This document shows, in pieces, positions 1 through 5,877 of a DNA stretch of 9,254 bases; position 1 is the stretch's first letter; each line of letters starts with the position of its first letter. Made by a program: the position numbers and the translations under genes. Below the pieces are notes generated by a model. It did no database searches, was not told the DNA's origin, and saw only the letters and a list, made by a program, of their open reading frames with translations. The stretch covers positions 1 through 9,254 of the forward strand of contig WQZT01000053.1 in NCBI GenBank assembly GCA_009780595.1, written 5' to 3'. Source of the DNA: Treponema sp. (GTDB lineage: Bacteria; Spirochaetota; Spirochaetia; Treponematales; Breznakiellaceae).

Positions 1-591
1 CACATCCTGAAAGAAACGGCGGTCGGATTCGGACAGCGCGGCATTTCCCGGCTCCGGCGCGCCTGCACGAAACGCGGGAAGTTTTGCAAACTTTTCAAGG
101 AAGGCAGATTTCTCTCCGCCCTCGCGCTTTTTCTCTTCGCGCTTTTTTTCCTCCGCCGCAACCTCATCACACCGCCGCGCCTTTACCGCGTGCACATCCC
201 CGGTAAAGTAGAGCCCTTCGTGCAGCAGCCCCCACGCCGCCCACGCCGTGCGCGGAGTAAAATCACCATACGCCAATTCAGCCAGCTCTTGCAGAGACAC
301 AGGCGGAGCTTCGCCCGTTGAGTCGGCGAGCAGTTCCCACGCTTCGCGGGCATTGCCGGAAGGCGCAGCATTTGCAAGCGCAGTTTCTTCCATAGTAGTA
401 GCACGAGCAGTATTAACATCAGACAAATCGCTTGGAATTGCCGGCCCCGGATGAATAACTTCGATATCCTTATCCCGGACTTTGATTGTCTGCCCGCCGG
501 CAACAGCAATGGTAATTTTCTCGCCATCATAAGCGGTAACCACAGCCGGGCGGTTTTTATAAATCACAAAACTTTTCTCTTTTATTTTCAC
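1..591 (-). CDS. RNB-family (RNase II-like) 3'-5' exoribonuclease, N-terminal part
   Basis: This is an open frame of 197 codons running off the left edge, so only the N-terminus is present. It probably belongs to a cytoplasmic 3'-5' exoribonuclease that degrades single-stranded RNA. The call rests on the accessory N-terminal region; the catalytic RNB domain lies outside the window. Residues about 9-50 look like the small beta-barrel that opens cyanobacterial/plastid-type RNase II proteins (FVIYKNRPAVV, then IKVRDKDIEVIHPG). Residues about 85-135 fit the helical module that follows (AREAWELL, LQELAELAYGDFTPRTAWAAW, then a YFTG segment). A highly charged stretch with a KKREEKKREGG core follows at about 147-160. 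GTG at 589-591 is the first possible start after the in-frame stop at 604-606, but it has no clear ribosome binding site. GTG at 565-567 is preceded by AAAGAG and is a real alternative. The gene is divergent from the receptor gene. Family assignment is by remembered similarity only. Confidence 0.65.
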   Translation of the reverse strand, partial: MKIKEKSFVIYKNRPAVVTAYDGEKITIAVAGGQTIKVRDKDIEVIHPGPAIPSDLSDVNTARATTMEETALANAAPSGNAREAWELLADSTGEAPPVSLQELAELAYGDFTPRTAWAAWGLLHEGLYFTGDVHAVKARRCDEVAAEEKKREEKKREGGEKSAFLEKFAKLPAFRAGAPEPGNAALSESDRRFFQDV

Positions 592-597
592 GGCTCG

Positions 598-626
598 ATT
601 GTATCACGAAACACCGCAAAGAATAA
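598..626 (-). promoter_or_regulatory. Possible promoter for the RNB exoribonuclease gene
   Basis: On the minus strand TTATTC (621-626) and TACAAT (598-603) are separated by 17 bp. The -10 matches the consensus at 5 of 6 positions, while the -35 is weak. Transcription would begin close to the first GTG, making that start leaderless. Use of the second GTG (565-567), with its AAAGAG, would leave a short leader. This is inference from consensus matching only. Confidence 0.25.
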
Positions 627-630
627 GCCT

Positions 631-656
631 ATGAGTGATTTTTTTAAAATACTCAT
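631..656. repeat. Inverted repeat (11-bp arms, 3-nt loop) in divergent intergenic region
   Basis: ATGAGT (631-636) and ATTTT (638-642) pair with AAAAT (646-650) and ACTCAT (651-656). One unpaired G lies at 637 and the loop is TTT at 643-645. The palindrome lies between the divergent exoribonuclease and receptor genes, just upstream of the likely exoribonuclease promoter. It could be an operator or a structured leader. Because the arms are largely A/T, chance is also possible. Confidence 0.5.
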
Positions 657-657
657 C

Positions 658-686
658 TTTCAAACAAAACAATCATAATATATAGT
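658..686 (+). promoter_or_regulatory. Possible promoter for the receptor gene
   Basis: TATAGT (681-686) is a 5-of-6 match to a -10 box. TTTCAA (658-663), 17 bp upstream, is a weak -35. CATAAT at 674-679 is a competing -10. No flagellar-type sigma-28 promoter (TAAA...GCCGATAA), common for chemotaxis genes, is visible. The leader would be about 45 nt and would contain the inverted repeats at 685-722. Confidence 0.3.
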
Positions 687-722
687 AGAATAATTCTAAA
701 TAAAATGGTAAAGTAATTCTAC
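685..722. repeat. Overlapping inverted repeats upstream of the receptor gene
   Basis: TAGAAT (686-691) and ATTCTA (693-698) form a perfect 6-bp palindrome around one base. GTAGAAT (685-691) also pairs with ATTCTAC (716-722) across 24 bp. So one half-site can pair with two alternative partners, next to the probable transcription start of the receptor gene. It may be an operator or an alternative-pairing leader. The A/T-rich context weakens the case. Confidence 0.4.
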
Positions 723-738
723 ATAGTGGAGCGTAAAT

Positions 739-1740
739 ATGAACAACAGCAAGCAGGTAAAATCAAAATTGATTGTAAGTACAGCAGTTCTGGCAAGCGT
801 GGCTCTAGCGCTTATGATTGTTCTAGTTAATGCAGTGCAAAATAAAATTGCTTTAACGGTGATCCTTGGCATCCTTATTGTAGCTCTGGCTGCATATTCT
901 GTGGGGTGTGCTCTGTTTTTCGCAAAGAGTGTCGGCAGAGAAAGTTTTGATAAGGGAATGAGCCTTGTCGCGGAGAGTATACCGCTGACTTTTAGCGTGC
1001 TGAATCAGCAGGGGCAGGCTGTGTATTGCAACGAAGAAGCAGCACGGATGTTTGCTCTGAAAAATAAACAGGAGTTTTTGGATAGGTTATTTACTGATCT
1101 TATCCCCCAACATCAGCCTGACGGTACGCTGTCTGCGGAAAAAGCGGGGCGGCATATACAAACGGCGTTTGCAACCGGACGGGATAATTTCCAGTGGTGG
1201 CAGCAGACGCTCGAGCGCAAACCGTTCCCCATCGACGTTACCGTTGTCTCAGGTGAGATTCACGGGCAAATGCATCTGTTAGTGTACAGCAAAGATTTGC
1301 GAAAAGATCACGAAGCCAAAATCAAGCAAAAAGAATTGACAGACAGGATTCAGGGCGTGATGGACGCTTCGCCGTTGCTCTGTGCTGTTTTTGATGACGA
1401 AGGAAATGTCCTTGATGTAAACCATGCGGTTTTGGATATATTTGGGATACAGGACAAGCAGATTTTTATGGATAACTTTAAAGAGTTTTTGCCTGATTTC
1501 CAGCCGGACGGCAAGCCGTCATTTGCGAAGGGTGTTGAGTCGCTGAAAAAAACGCTTGCAGAAGGAGGTTGCCGTTACGAGTTTGTCTATCAGTATAAAG
1601 GTGGCGAGCTCATTCCGACTGAGGAAATTCAGCGGCTCATAACAGTTGAAGGCCGCAATCTTATTATTTCATACAGCCGCGATTTGCGCGAGTTTTATAA
1701 AATTAAAGATAAGGAGATGCTCGTTCAGCAGTCTCCATAG
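739..1740 (+). CDS. Membrane-anchored double-PAS sensor, 5' part of the broken receptor
   Basis: This frame has 333 codons. ATG 739 is preceded by GTGGAG (726-731) at a suitable distance. Two membrane helices lie at residues about 11-31 and 38-61 with only about six residues between them, so there is no periplasmic ligand domain and any sensing must be cytoplasmic or in the membrane. No HAMP domain is visible. PAS module 1 spans about 75-188 and PAS module 2 about 205-318. They are internally homologous: each carries QPDG (126-129 and 255-258) and ends with a (K/R)DLR segment (185-188 and 314-317). The bound cofactor or ligand cannot be told from sequence. The last residues (EMLVQQSP) are the start of the signalling helix followed by an out-of-frame stop. 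If translated alone, the product would be a membrane PAS protein with no output domain. Confidence 0.7.
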   Translation: MNNSKQVKSKLIVSTAVLASVALALMIVLVNAVQNKIALTVILGILIVALAAYSVGCALFFAKSVGRESFDKGMSLVAESIPLTFSVLNQQGQAVYCNEEAARMFALKNKQEFLDRLFTDLIPQHQPDGTLSAEKAGRHIQTAFATGRDNFQWWQQTLERKPFPIDVTVVSGEIHGQMHLLVYSKDLRKDHEAKIKQKELTDRIQGVMDASPLLCAVFDDEGNVLDVNHAVLDIFGIQDKQIFMDNFKEFLPDFQPDGKPSFAKGVESLKKTLAEGGCRYEFVYQYKGGELIPTEEIQRLITVEGRNLIISYSRDLREFYKIKDKEMLVQQSP

Positions 1741-1744
1741 TTTG

Positions 1745-2389
1745 ATGGAACAATTGAACGGTCATGTAAATGAACAGGCCGCCGCTGTTACCGAGTCTGC
1801 CGCTGCTATCGAAGAGATGGTTGCGAACATTCAATCTGTTACAACATCTTTATCGAGAAACGCCGACCATGTCGGCAATCTGCAAGTAGCGTCAGAGGTT
1901 GGGCACACCAGTCTTAACGAAGTTGTTTTTGATATTCGGGAAATTGCAAATCAATCTGCGTCGCTGCTGGAAATAAACACGGTAATGCAAAACATTGCCA
2001 GCCAGACGAACCTGCTTTCGATGAACGCCGCAATCGAGGCGGCGCACGCTGGGGAGGCGGGCAAAGGCTTTGCCGTTGTCGCCGGGGAGATTCGCAAGCT
2101 TGCGGAATCTTCCAGCCAGCAATCAAAGACGACGAGCACGGCGCTTAAAAAGATCAAGGGCGCGATAGACAAGATGACTCGCTCGACAGAAAACGTGCTG
2201 GATAAGTTCAACGCGATAGACGATGGCATCAAAACAGTAACCGAACACGAGCGCGGCGTTCTCAATGCAATGGAAGAGCAGAAAGAGGGCAGCCAGCAAA
2301 TCCTGCGAGCTATCGGGCAGTTAAGCGACATTACCCAACGGGTAAAAAGCGATACCCAGCAGATGGTGAGCCAGCACGAGGAAAATTAA
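1745..2389 (+). CDS. MCP signalling domain, 3' part of the broken receptor
   Basis: This is the signalling half, in a different frame from the PAS half. Its frame is open from before 1646. I give ATG 1745 because that is where real MCP sequence begins ([18 protein letters not shown]); no ribosome binding site is well placed for it. The conserved hairpin tip, which contacts CheW and CheA, is intact: [19 protein letters not shown] at 1988-2044, followed by [20 protein letters not shown]. Glutamate/alanine-rich stretches on both arms ([20 protein letters not shown]) resemble methylation regions. The return helix ends abruptly with QMVSQHEEN, short of the usual treponemal length as I remember it. 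If made by itself, it would be a soluble fragment with an intact kinase-contact tip. Function as a separate gene is doubtful. Confidence 0.65.
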   Translation: MEQLNGHVNEQAAAVTESAAAIEEMVANIQSVTTSLSRNADHVGNLQVASEVGHTSLNEVVFDIREIANQSASLLEINTVMQNIASQTNLLSMNAAIEAAHAGEAGKGFAVVAGEIRKLAESSSQQSKTTSTALKKIKGAIDKMTRSTENVLDKFNAIDDGIKTVTEHERGVLNAMEEQKEGSQQILRAIGQLSDITQRVKSDTQQMVSQHEEN

Positions 2390-2462
2390 GCGTAGAGCTG
2401 TTTTGCCTCGGCTCGAAGGTTTCTATATCCACGAATCAGTTTTTGCTGCTAACCAGCTACCT

Positions 2463-3413
2463 TCAGCCGCCAAGCAACTGTGCGAGTTTTGATTCTTCCC
2501 CTGCGGACATCGACAGGGGAAGGATGAGCGGCTCAGTTGGCGTGGGCGGGATGAGAAAGCCGCCTTCCAGAAATCGCCGAAAAAGCACCGCGTAGTTTTC
2601 CCCTGCTATTTCCGGCTCCACCGTTGAGATGTAAATTCCGCGCCGTACCCACGTACGTTGCCCTGCTTGCCGCGCCGTTGAAAGCGCCTTCCGCACTCTG
2701 GGATAATTCGGCGACTTGCGGGTGGCGCGGGCGGTCTTTACGGCGGCGGCGAGGTTGTGCAGGGCGCGGGTGGCGGCGGCAAGCAGCATCGGCGGGATGA
2801 GATCGCCGGGCGGGAAAGGTATTTCCACGCCGGGCGGGAAAGGTATTTCCACGCCGGGCAGGAAAAGCGTTTCCGCGCCGGGCGGCAGAGCCAGCACCGC
2901 CGGTCCCAGCGGGCAGGGTAAAACTGGTACGAGGGCAACGGTGGAATTGTCCGCCGCGCTGCCATCGCCGCCGTCAGCCGCCGCGAGAAATGGCCGCCAC
3001 AGTGAAACCTTCGGCGGTTCGCCGCCGCCCTGCGTTGCGGCGAATGGCGGCGCAACGGCGGGATCGTGCAACGGCGCGGTTGCTTCTGCGGCGGTGATGA
3101 GCCCTGCATCTGCCAGTGCCCGCCGCAAGGAGCTTTCGTCACGATACAGGCGGAAATTCCTGGCGGGGAAAAACTCGCGCAGGGCTTTGATACAACGCCG
3201 TTGCAACGGATGCGGCAGGGGGGTGAAAAGCCCGCGCTCTGCGGCGTTCTTCATCTCTGCCAGAACTTTCGGCGGCTTGTGTCCAAGAACTGCCCTGCCG
3301 CCCCAGCGCCACAGATCGGTGATTCGCTTTCCGCCTTCGAGGTACAGGTGAAAATCCCGCGCCCGCAGCACGTTGGGCAACAGTTCAAGCAAAGCCATTC
3401 CGGTGTGAGCCAT
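2463..3413 (-). CDS. Class III aminotransferase-like protein lacking the PLP-lysine region
   Basis: The protein has 316 residues. Residues about 15-100 resemble the start of fold-type I, class III aminotransferases (glutamate-1-semialdehyde aminotransferase-like): RARDFHLYLEGGKRITDLW, GGRAVLGHKPPKVL, AERGLFTPLPHPL and then FRLYRDESSLRRAL, where the family has its 'subset of A' PLP segment. Residues about 260-316 (YAVLFRRFLEGGFLIPP, then EESKLAQLLGG) resemble the C-terminal small domain. The central large domain with the D-x-V and lysine motifs is replaced by a Pro/Ala/Gly-rich stretch. That stretch includes an octapeptide repeat (GVEIPFPP twice at 187-202). At 316 residues it is about 100 or more short of a working enzyme, so PLP catalysis is unlikely. 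ATG 3411-3413 directly follows the pcrA stop, with GGGAGGA upstream, so it is probably co-transcribed and translationally coupled. It is GC-rich compared with its neighbours. I know of no established function; the family link is inference. Confidence 0.55.
   Translation of the reverse strand: MAHTGMALLELLPNVLRARDFHLYLEGGKRITDLWRWGGRAVLGHKPPKVLAEMKNAAERGLFTPLPHPLQRRCIKALREFFPARNFRLYRDESSLRRALADAGLITAAEATAPLHDPAVAPPFAATQGGGEPPKVSLWRPFLAAADGGDGSAADNSTVALVPVLPCPLGPAVLALPPGAETLFLPGVEIPFPPGVEIPFPPGDLIPPMLLAAATRALHNLAAAVKTARATRKSPNYPRVRKALSTARQAGQRTWVRRGIYISTVEPEIAGENYAVLFRRFLEGGFLIPPTPTEPLILPLSMSAGEESKLAQLLGG
2805..2885. repeat. 24-bp tandem repeat inside the aminotransferase-like gene
   Basis: The 24-bp unit beginning GCCGGGCGGGAAAGG and ending TATTTCCAC occurs twice without any difference (2805-2828 and 2829-2852). 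It occurs once more with several substitutions (2853-2876), followed by 9 bp of a fourth copy (2877-2885). The length is a multiple of three, so copy changes keep frame. On the coding (minus) strand it gives the octapeptides GAETLFLP, GVEIPFPP and GVEIPFPP at residues 179-202. The two identical copies suggest recent duplication by replication slippage. Confidence 0.9.
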
Positions 3414-5774
3414 TCAATCCTCCCGTATCTTCGTATAGTGCGAACTTTGATGGTGGCTTAGAAACTGCTTCTCCTGCCCGCTCTCAAACCTCACCTTAAC
3501 AACCGGCCCGTCTGCGCTTTCGCGGATCTGCTGGATGTATCCATAGCCGTTGTCGTCGTGGTACACCTTATCACCGAGCGACCATCGGCCATCAGAGGAC
3601 GCTTTGTTCTGCGGGTAGCCGTTGGGCGAATAGCCGCGCTGCAGTTGCTCGCCGCGCCGCTGAGTGTAAGCACCGTCAGTGTTTGCGCTATGTGTCGCGG
3701 AAAAGCCGGCGGCAAATCCGTACGGCGCGTTGCCAACGATACGCAAAGTGTCGCGATCAATCTCCCTCAGAAAAACAGACGGCTCCATCGGCGAGGTTCT
3801 GCCATACATCCGCCGTTCCGCGCAAGACGTCAAATACAGTTCGTCCATCGCTCTGGTAGCTCCAACGTAAAAAAGCCGCCGCTCTTCTTCGAGATCTTCG
3901 TCATGCTTGTCGTCTCTGGGAAAAATCCCCTGCTCGATACCGGTCATAATAACACGGCGGAACTCCAGCCCCTTCGTGTTGTGCAGGGTGATGAGCGTTA
4001 CCGCGTTGTTGTCATCGGCGGCGTTTTCTCCCATTGAACGGTCAAGCTCGATGTGCTCGAGAAACTCCAAAAGCCCATCCTGCGAGGCGGCGTACAAGCT
4101 GGCGGCGTTGGCAACTTCCTGCAAGTTTGCCAGCCGCTGGTTGCCGCTGATTTCATCGTTCGTCAGGTGATACTCGGCAATGCCGCTTTCCTCCGCCAGC
4201 GCAACCACGCACGCCGAAAGCCCTTCGCCTGAGCGAAGACCGGAAACGGACTTCGGCGGTTTTCGGCTGGCTGGCTTTTCCTCACCCTCATGCTCGTCGT
4301 TGTCTGCTGAATCTTCGGCAAGCATAGCGCGACCAGCTTCGACGGCTTTCAGGAACGCGGCGATTCCCGCACCCGCTTTGGAAGATAACTCGTGCCGCAT
4401 GCTCTGCGCCGTCAGCGCTAGATTTGCGCCCTGCGCGCTGTGCGGCTGTGTGTCAAAATTGACGCTAAGTTTAAGGCTCATCGCCTTTTCGATGATGCGG
4501 CTCACTGTTGCAGGCCCTACGCCGCGGCTCGGTTTATTCACCATGCGGCGGAAGGCAACTTCATCGCGCGGGTTTACCAAAAAGGAAAGCAGCGCCAGCG
4601 TATCCTTCACTTCTTCCCGCTCGTAAAATTTAAGCGAGCCAACGACGCGGTACGGAATCTTCCGGCGCAGAAACTCCGTTTCAAATCCCAGCGACTGCGC
4701 GTTCGTTCGATAGACGATTGCCCAATCTGAATAGGGAACAGCACGGGCGTTTTTGCCAGCAGTCCCAGTGCCGATGAGTTCCGCGCAGAATGCCGCCTCC
4801 TCGTCTTGATCGGGCAGGAACGCCAGCACCGGCATCTTGCCGTCTCCGCGCTCGGCTCTGAGCGTTTTGCCCAAACGCCCCGTGTTGTGATCCACCACCG
4901 AAGCGGCAGCTCTCAAAATGGGCGCGGTGGAACGGTAGTTTCGCTCGAGCCGGACAATATCTGAATTGGCAAACGTTTCGGGGAAGTCAAGAATATTTTG
5001 CACCTCCGCGCCGCGAAAACTATAAATAGATTGATCGTCATCGCCCACCACGCACAGGTACGCGCCGGGACTATACAGCTCGCTCAACAACTGCGACTGT
5101 GCAATGTTGGCGTCCTGATACTCGTCAACCATAATAACGCGGAAGCGCTCGCGGAAACGCCGCGCCACTTCAGGCACGCCGCGTAAAATCTCCACCGGCT
5201 TTTTTATGAGGTCGCCAAAATCAACATTGCCGATACGGTTGAGCCGCTCTTCGTACTGCGCGTACGCCGTTCGGAATTTCGCGCGTGGATCGATAAGGTC
5301 GATTTCCGGATCATCAGGCGAAAGAAAATAATCCTTCGCGCGGGCAATACTGTTTGCAATCGATCGGAGCTCCGCGCGCGGCTCGCCTTCTAAAATCGCC
5401 GCTAAAAGCGCAAGGCTGTCATCATCATCATAAATAACAAAGTTAGACGAAAGCCCGCCCGCCGCTCCGTTGCGGCGTAGAAACCACGCACCGAACGAGT
5501 GAAATGTCCGCAGCATAGCATTCGACGCGCGTTCGTCAATGAGCCGCGCCCGCTCTGCCATTTCCCGCGCAGCCTTGTTCGTAAACGTTACTGCCAAAAT
5601 CGAGCGGGGATCAACGCCCTGCTCGCGAATGAGCCACGCGATCTTTGTCGTGATAACCCTCGTTTTCCCCGACCCCGCCCCGGCAAGAATCAACAGCGGA
5701 TTGCCTGTGTGCAACACTGCGCGGCGCTGCTCGTCGTTGAGAACATCAAGGTAGGAAGGGAGCTGTTCTGTCAT
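3414..5774 (-). CDS. pcrA: PcrA/UvrD-type superfamily 1A DNA helicase
   Basis: This is an ATP-dependent 3'-5' DNA helicase for nucleotide excision repair, replication restart and clearing of proteins from DNA. With 786 residues it is somewhat longer than typical PcrA (about 720-740). Visible motifs are: Q motif LNDEQRRAV (12-20), Walker A GAGSGKT (32-38), motif Ia AVTFTNKAAREMAER (61-75), motif II VDEYQDAN (216-223), motif III VVGDDDQSIYSFRGA (242-256), motif IV LERNYRS (276-282), motif V LITLHNTKGLEF (about 591-605) and motif VI ERRLFYVGATRA (about 630-645). All needed ATPase residues are present. An acidic low-complexity insert lies at about 481-515. The C-terminus (about 725-786, beginning WSLGDKVYHDDNGYGYI) matches the PcrA Tudor-like domain that binds RNA polymerase, after a flexible linker. 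ATG 5772-5774 is chosen because family homology begins there (MTEQLPSYLDVLND). It lacks a strong ribosome binding site. The gene is divergent from the MFS gene and abuts the downstream aminotransferase-like gene. Confidence 0.93.
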   Translation of the reverse strand: MTEQLPSYLDVLNDEQRRAVLHTGNPLLILAGAGSGKTRVITTKIAWLIREQGVDPRSILAVTFTNKAAREMAERARLIDERASNAMLRTFHSFGAWFLRRNGAAGGLSSNFVIYDDDDSLALLAAILEGEPRAELRSIANSIARAKDYFLSPDDPEIDLIDPRAKFRTAYAQYEERLNRIGNVDFGDLIKKPVEILRGVPEVARRFRERFRVIMVDEYQDANIAQSQLLSELYSPGAYLCVVGDDDQSIYSFRGAEVQNILDFPETFANSDIVRLERNYRSTAPILRAAASVVDHNTGRLGKTLRAERGDGKMPVLAFLPDQDEEAAFCAELIGTGTAGKNARAVPYSDWAIVYRTNAQSLGFETEFLRRKIPYRVVGSLKFYEREEVKDTLALLSFLVNPRDEVAFRRMVNKPSRGVGPATVSRIIEKAMSLKLSVNFDTQPHSAQGANLALTAQSMRHELSSKAGAGIAAFLKAVEAGRAMLAEDSADNDEHEGEEKPASRKPPKSVSGLRSGEGLSACVVALAEESGIAEYHLTNDEISGNQRLANLQEVANAASLYAASQDGLLEFLEHIELDRSMGENAADDNNAVTLITLHNTKGLEFRRVIMTGIEQGIFPRDDKHDEDLEEERRLFYVGATRAMDELYLTSCAERRMYGRTSPMEPSVFLREIDRDTLRIVGNAPYGFAAGFSATHSANTDGAYTQRRGEQLQRGYSPNGYPQNKASSDGRWSLGDKVYHDDNGYGYIQQIRESADGPVVKVRFESGQEKQFLSHHQSSHYTKIRED
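3418..3424 (-). promoter_or_regulatory. Ribosome binding site for the aminotransferase-like gene, inside pcrA
   Basis: GGGAGGA on the minus strand lies 4 nt before the ATG at 3411-3413 and within the last pcrA codons. With the TGAATG junction of the two genes, it supports this ATG rather than the internal Met at codon 6. It also suggests that ribosomes finishing pcrA feed into the downstream gene. Confidence 0.7.
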
Positions 5775-5848
5775 GATGATATACCACGATACCCGATTTT
5801 CAACAGAAAAGAAAGGTCGTGCTGTAGCGCATACTATCAACGAAACCC

Positions 5849-5877
5849 ACTCATGGTGCATACTTGAGTATATGAGT
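5849..5877. repeat. Nested inverted repeat overlapping the MFS start codon
   Basis: ACTCAT (5849-5854) pairs with ATGAGT (5872-5877), which contains the proposed MFS start codon. Inside it, ATACT (5860-5864) and AGTAT (5867-5871) form a second palindrome around TG. As RNA this could hide the start codon; as DNA it could be an operator between pcrA and the transporter gene. No strong promoter is visible in the 97-bp gap 5775-5871. Confidence 0.45.

Larger units (their letters stand above)
739..2389 (+). pseudogene. Methyl-accepting chemotaxis protein (TM-PAS-PAS-MCP), frameshifted and probably truncated
   Basis: Two plus-strand open frames together spell one receptor: a membrane anchor and two PAS domains in the first, and the MCP signalling hairpin in the second. 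The first frame stops at 1738-1740 (TAG). The MCP helix continues in another frame, giving ...EMLVQQ then [12 protein letters not shown]. Removing a single base between about 1724 and 1737 would join them into a continuous helix, so a one-base insertion is the simplest explanation. The 3' end also looks lost: after [12 protein letters not shown] the frame ends at 2389, whereas treponemal homologues, as I recall them, carry roughly 50-60 more residues of return helix. None of the other frames downstream to 2462 restores that helix. An intact product would have been a cytoplasmic-sensing chemoreceptor coupling to CheW/CheA. A sequencing error could explain the frameshift but not the missing C-terminus. 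Confidence 0.7.

Noticed and set aside
183..530. Minus-strand open frame with ATG at 530
   Set aside because: It is out of frame with the longer coding frame 1-591, whose product looks like an RNase II N-terminus; its own translation is Arg/Leu-rich and protein-unlike.
1711..1745. Programmed +1 frameshift joining the PAS and MCP halves
   Set aside because: The AAGGAG at 1711-1716 is about 20 nt from the stop, far from the prfB-type spacing, and CCA TAG is not a known slippery site. The additional C-terminal loss favours decay.
2805..2885. CRISPR-like array
   Set aside because: The units are directly adjacent with no spacers and keep a coding frame, so it is a simple in-gene tandem repeat.
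2716..3351. 211-codon plus-strand frame opposite the aminotransferase-like gene
   Set aside because: The GC-rich composition keeps the opposite strand open. The translation is Ala/Arg/Ser/Gly-rich without motifs, while the minus-strand frame has family-like ends and a strong ribosome binding site.
5773..5861. Upstream starts for pcrA (to 5861) and the MFS gene (from 5773)
   Set aside because: The two extensions overlap on opposite strands and add sequence unlike either family. Helicase homology begins at 5774 and the transporter-like sequence at 5872.
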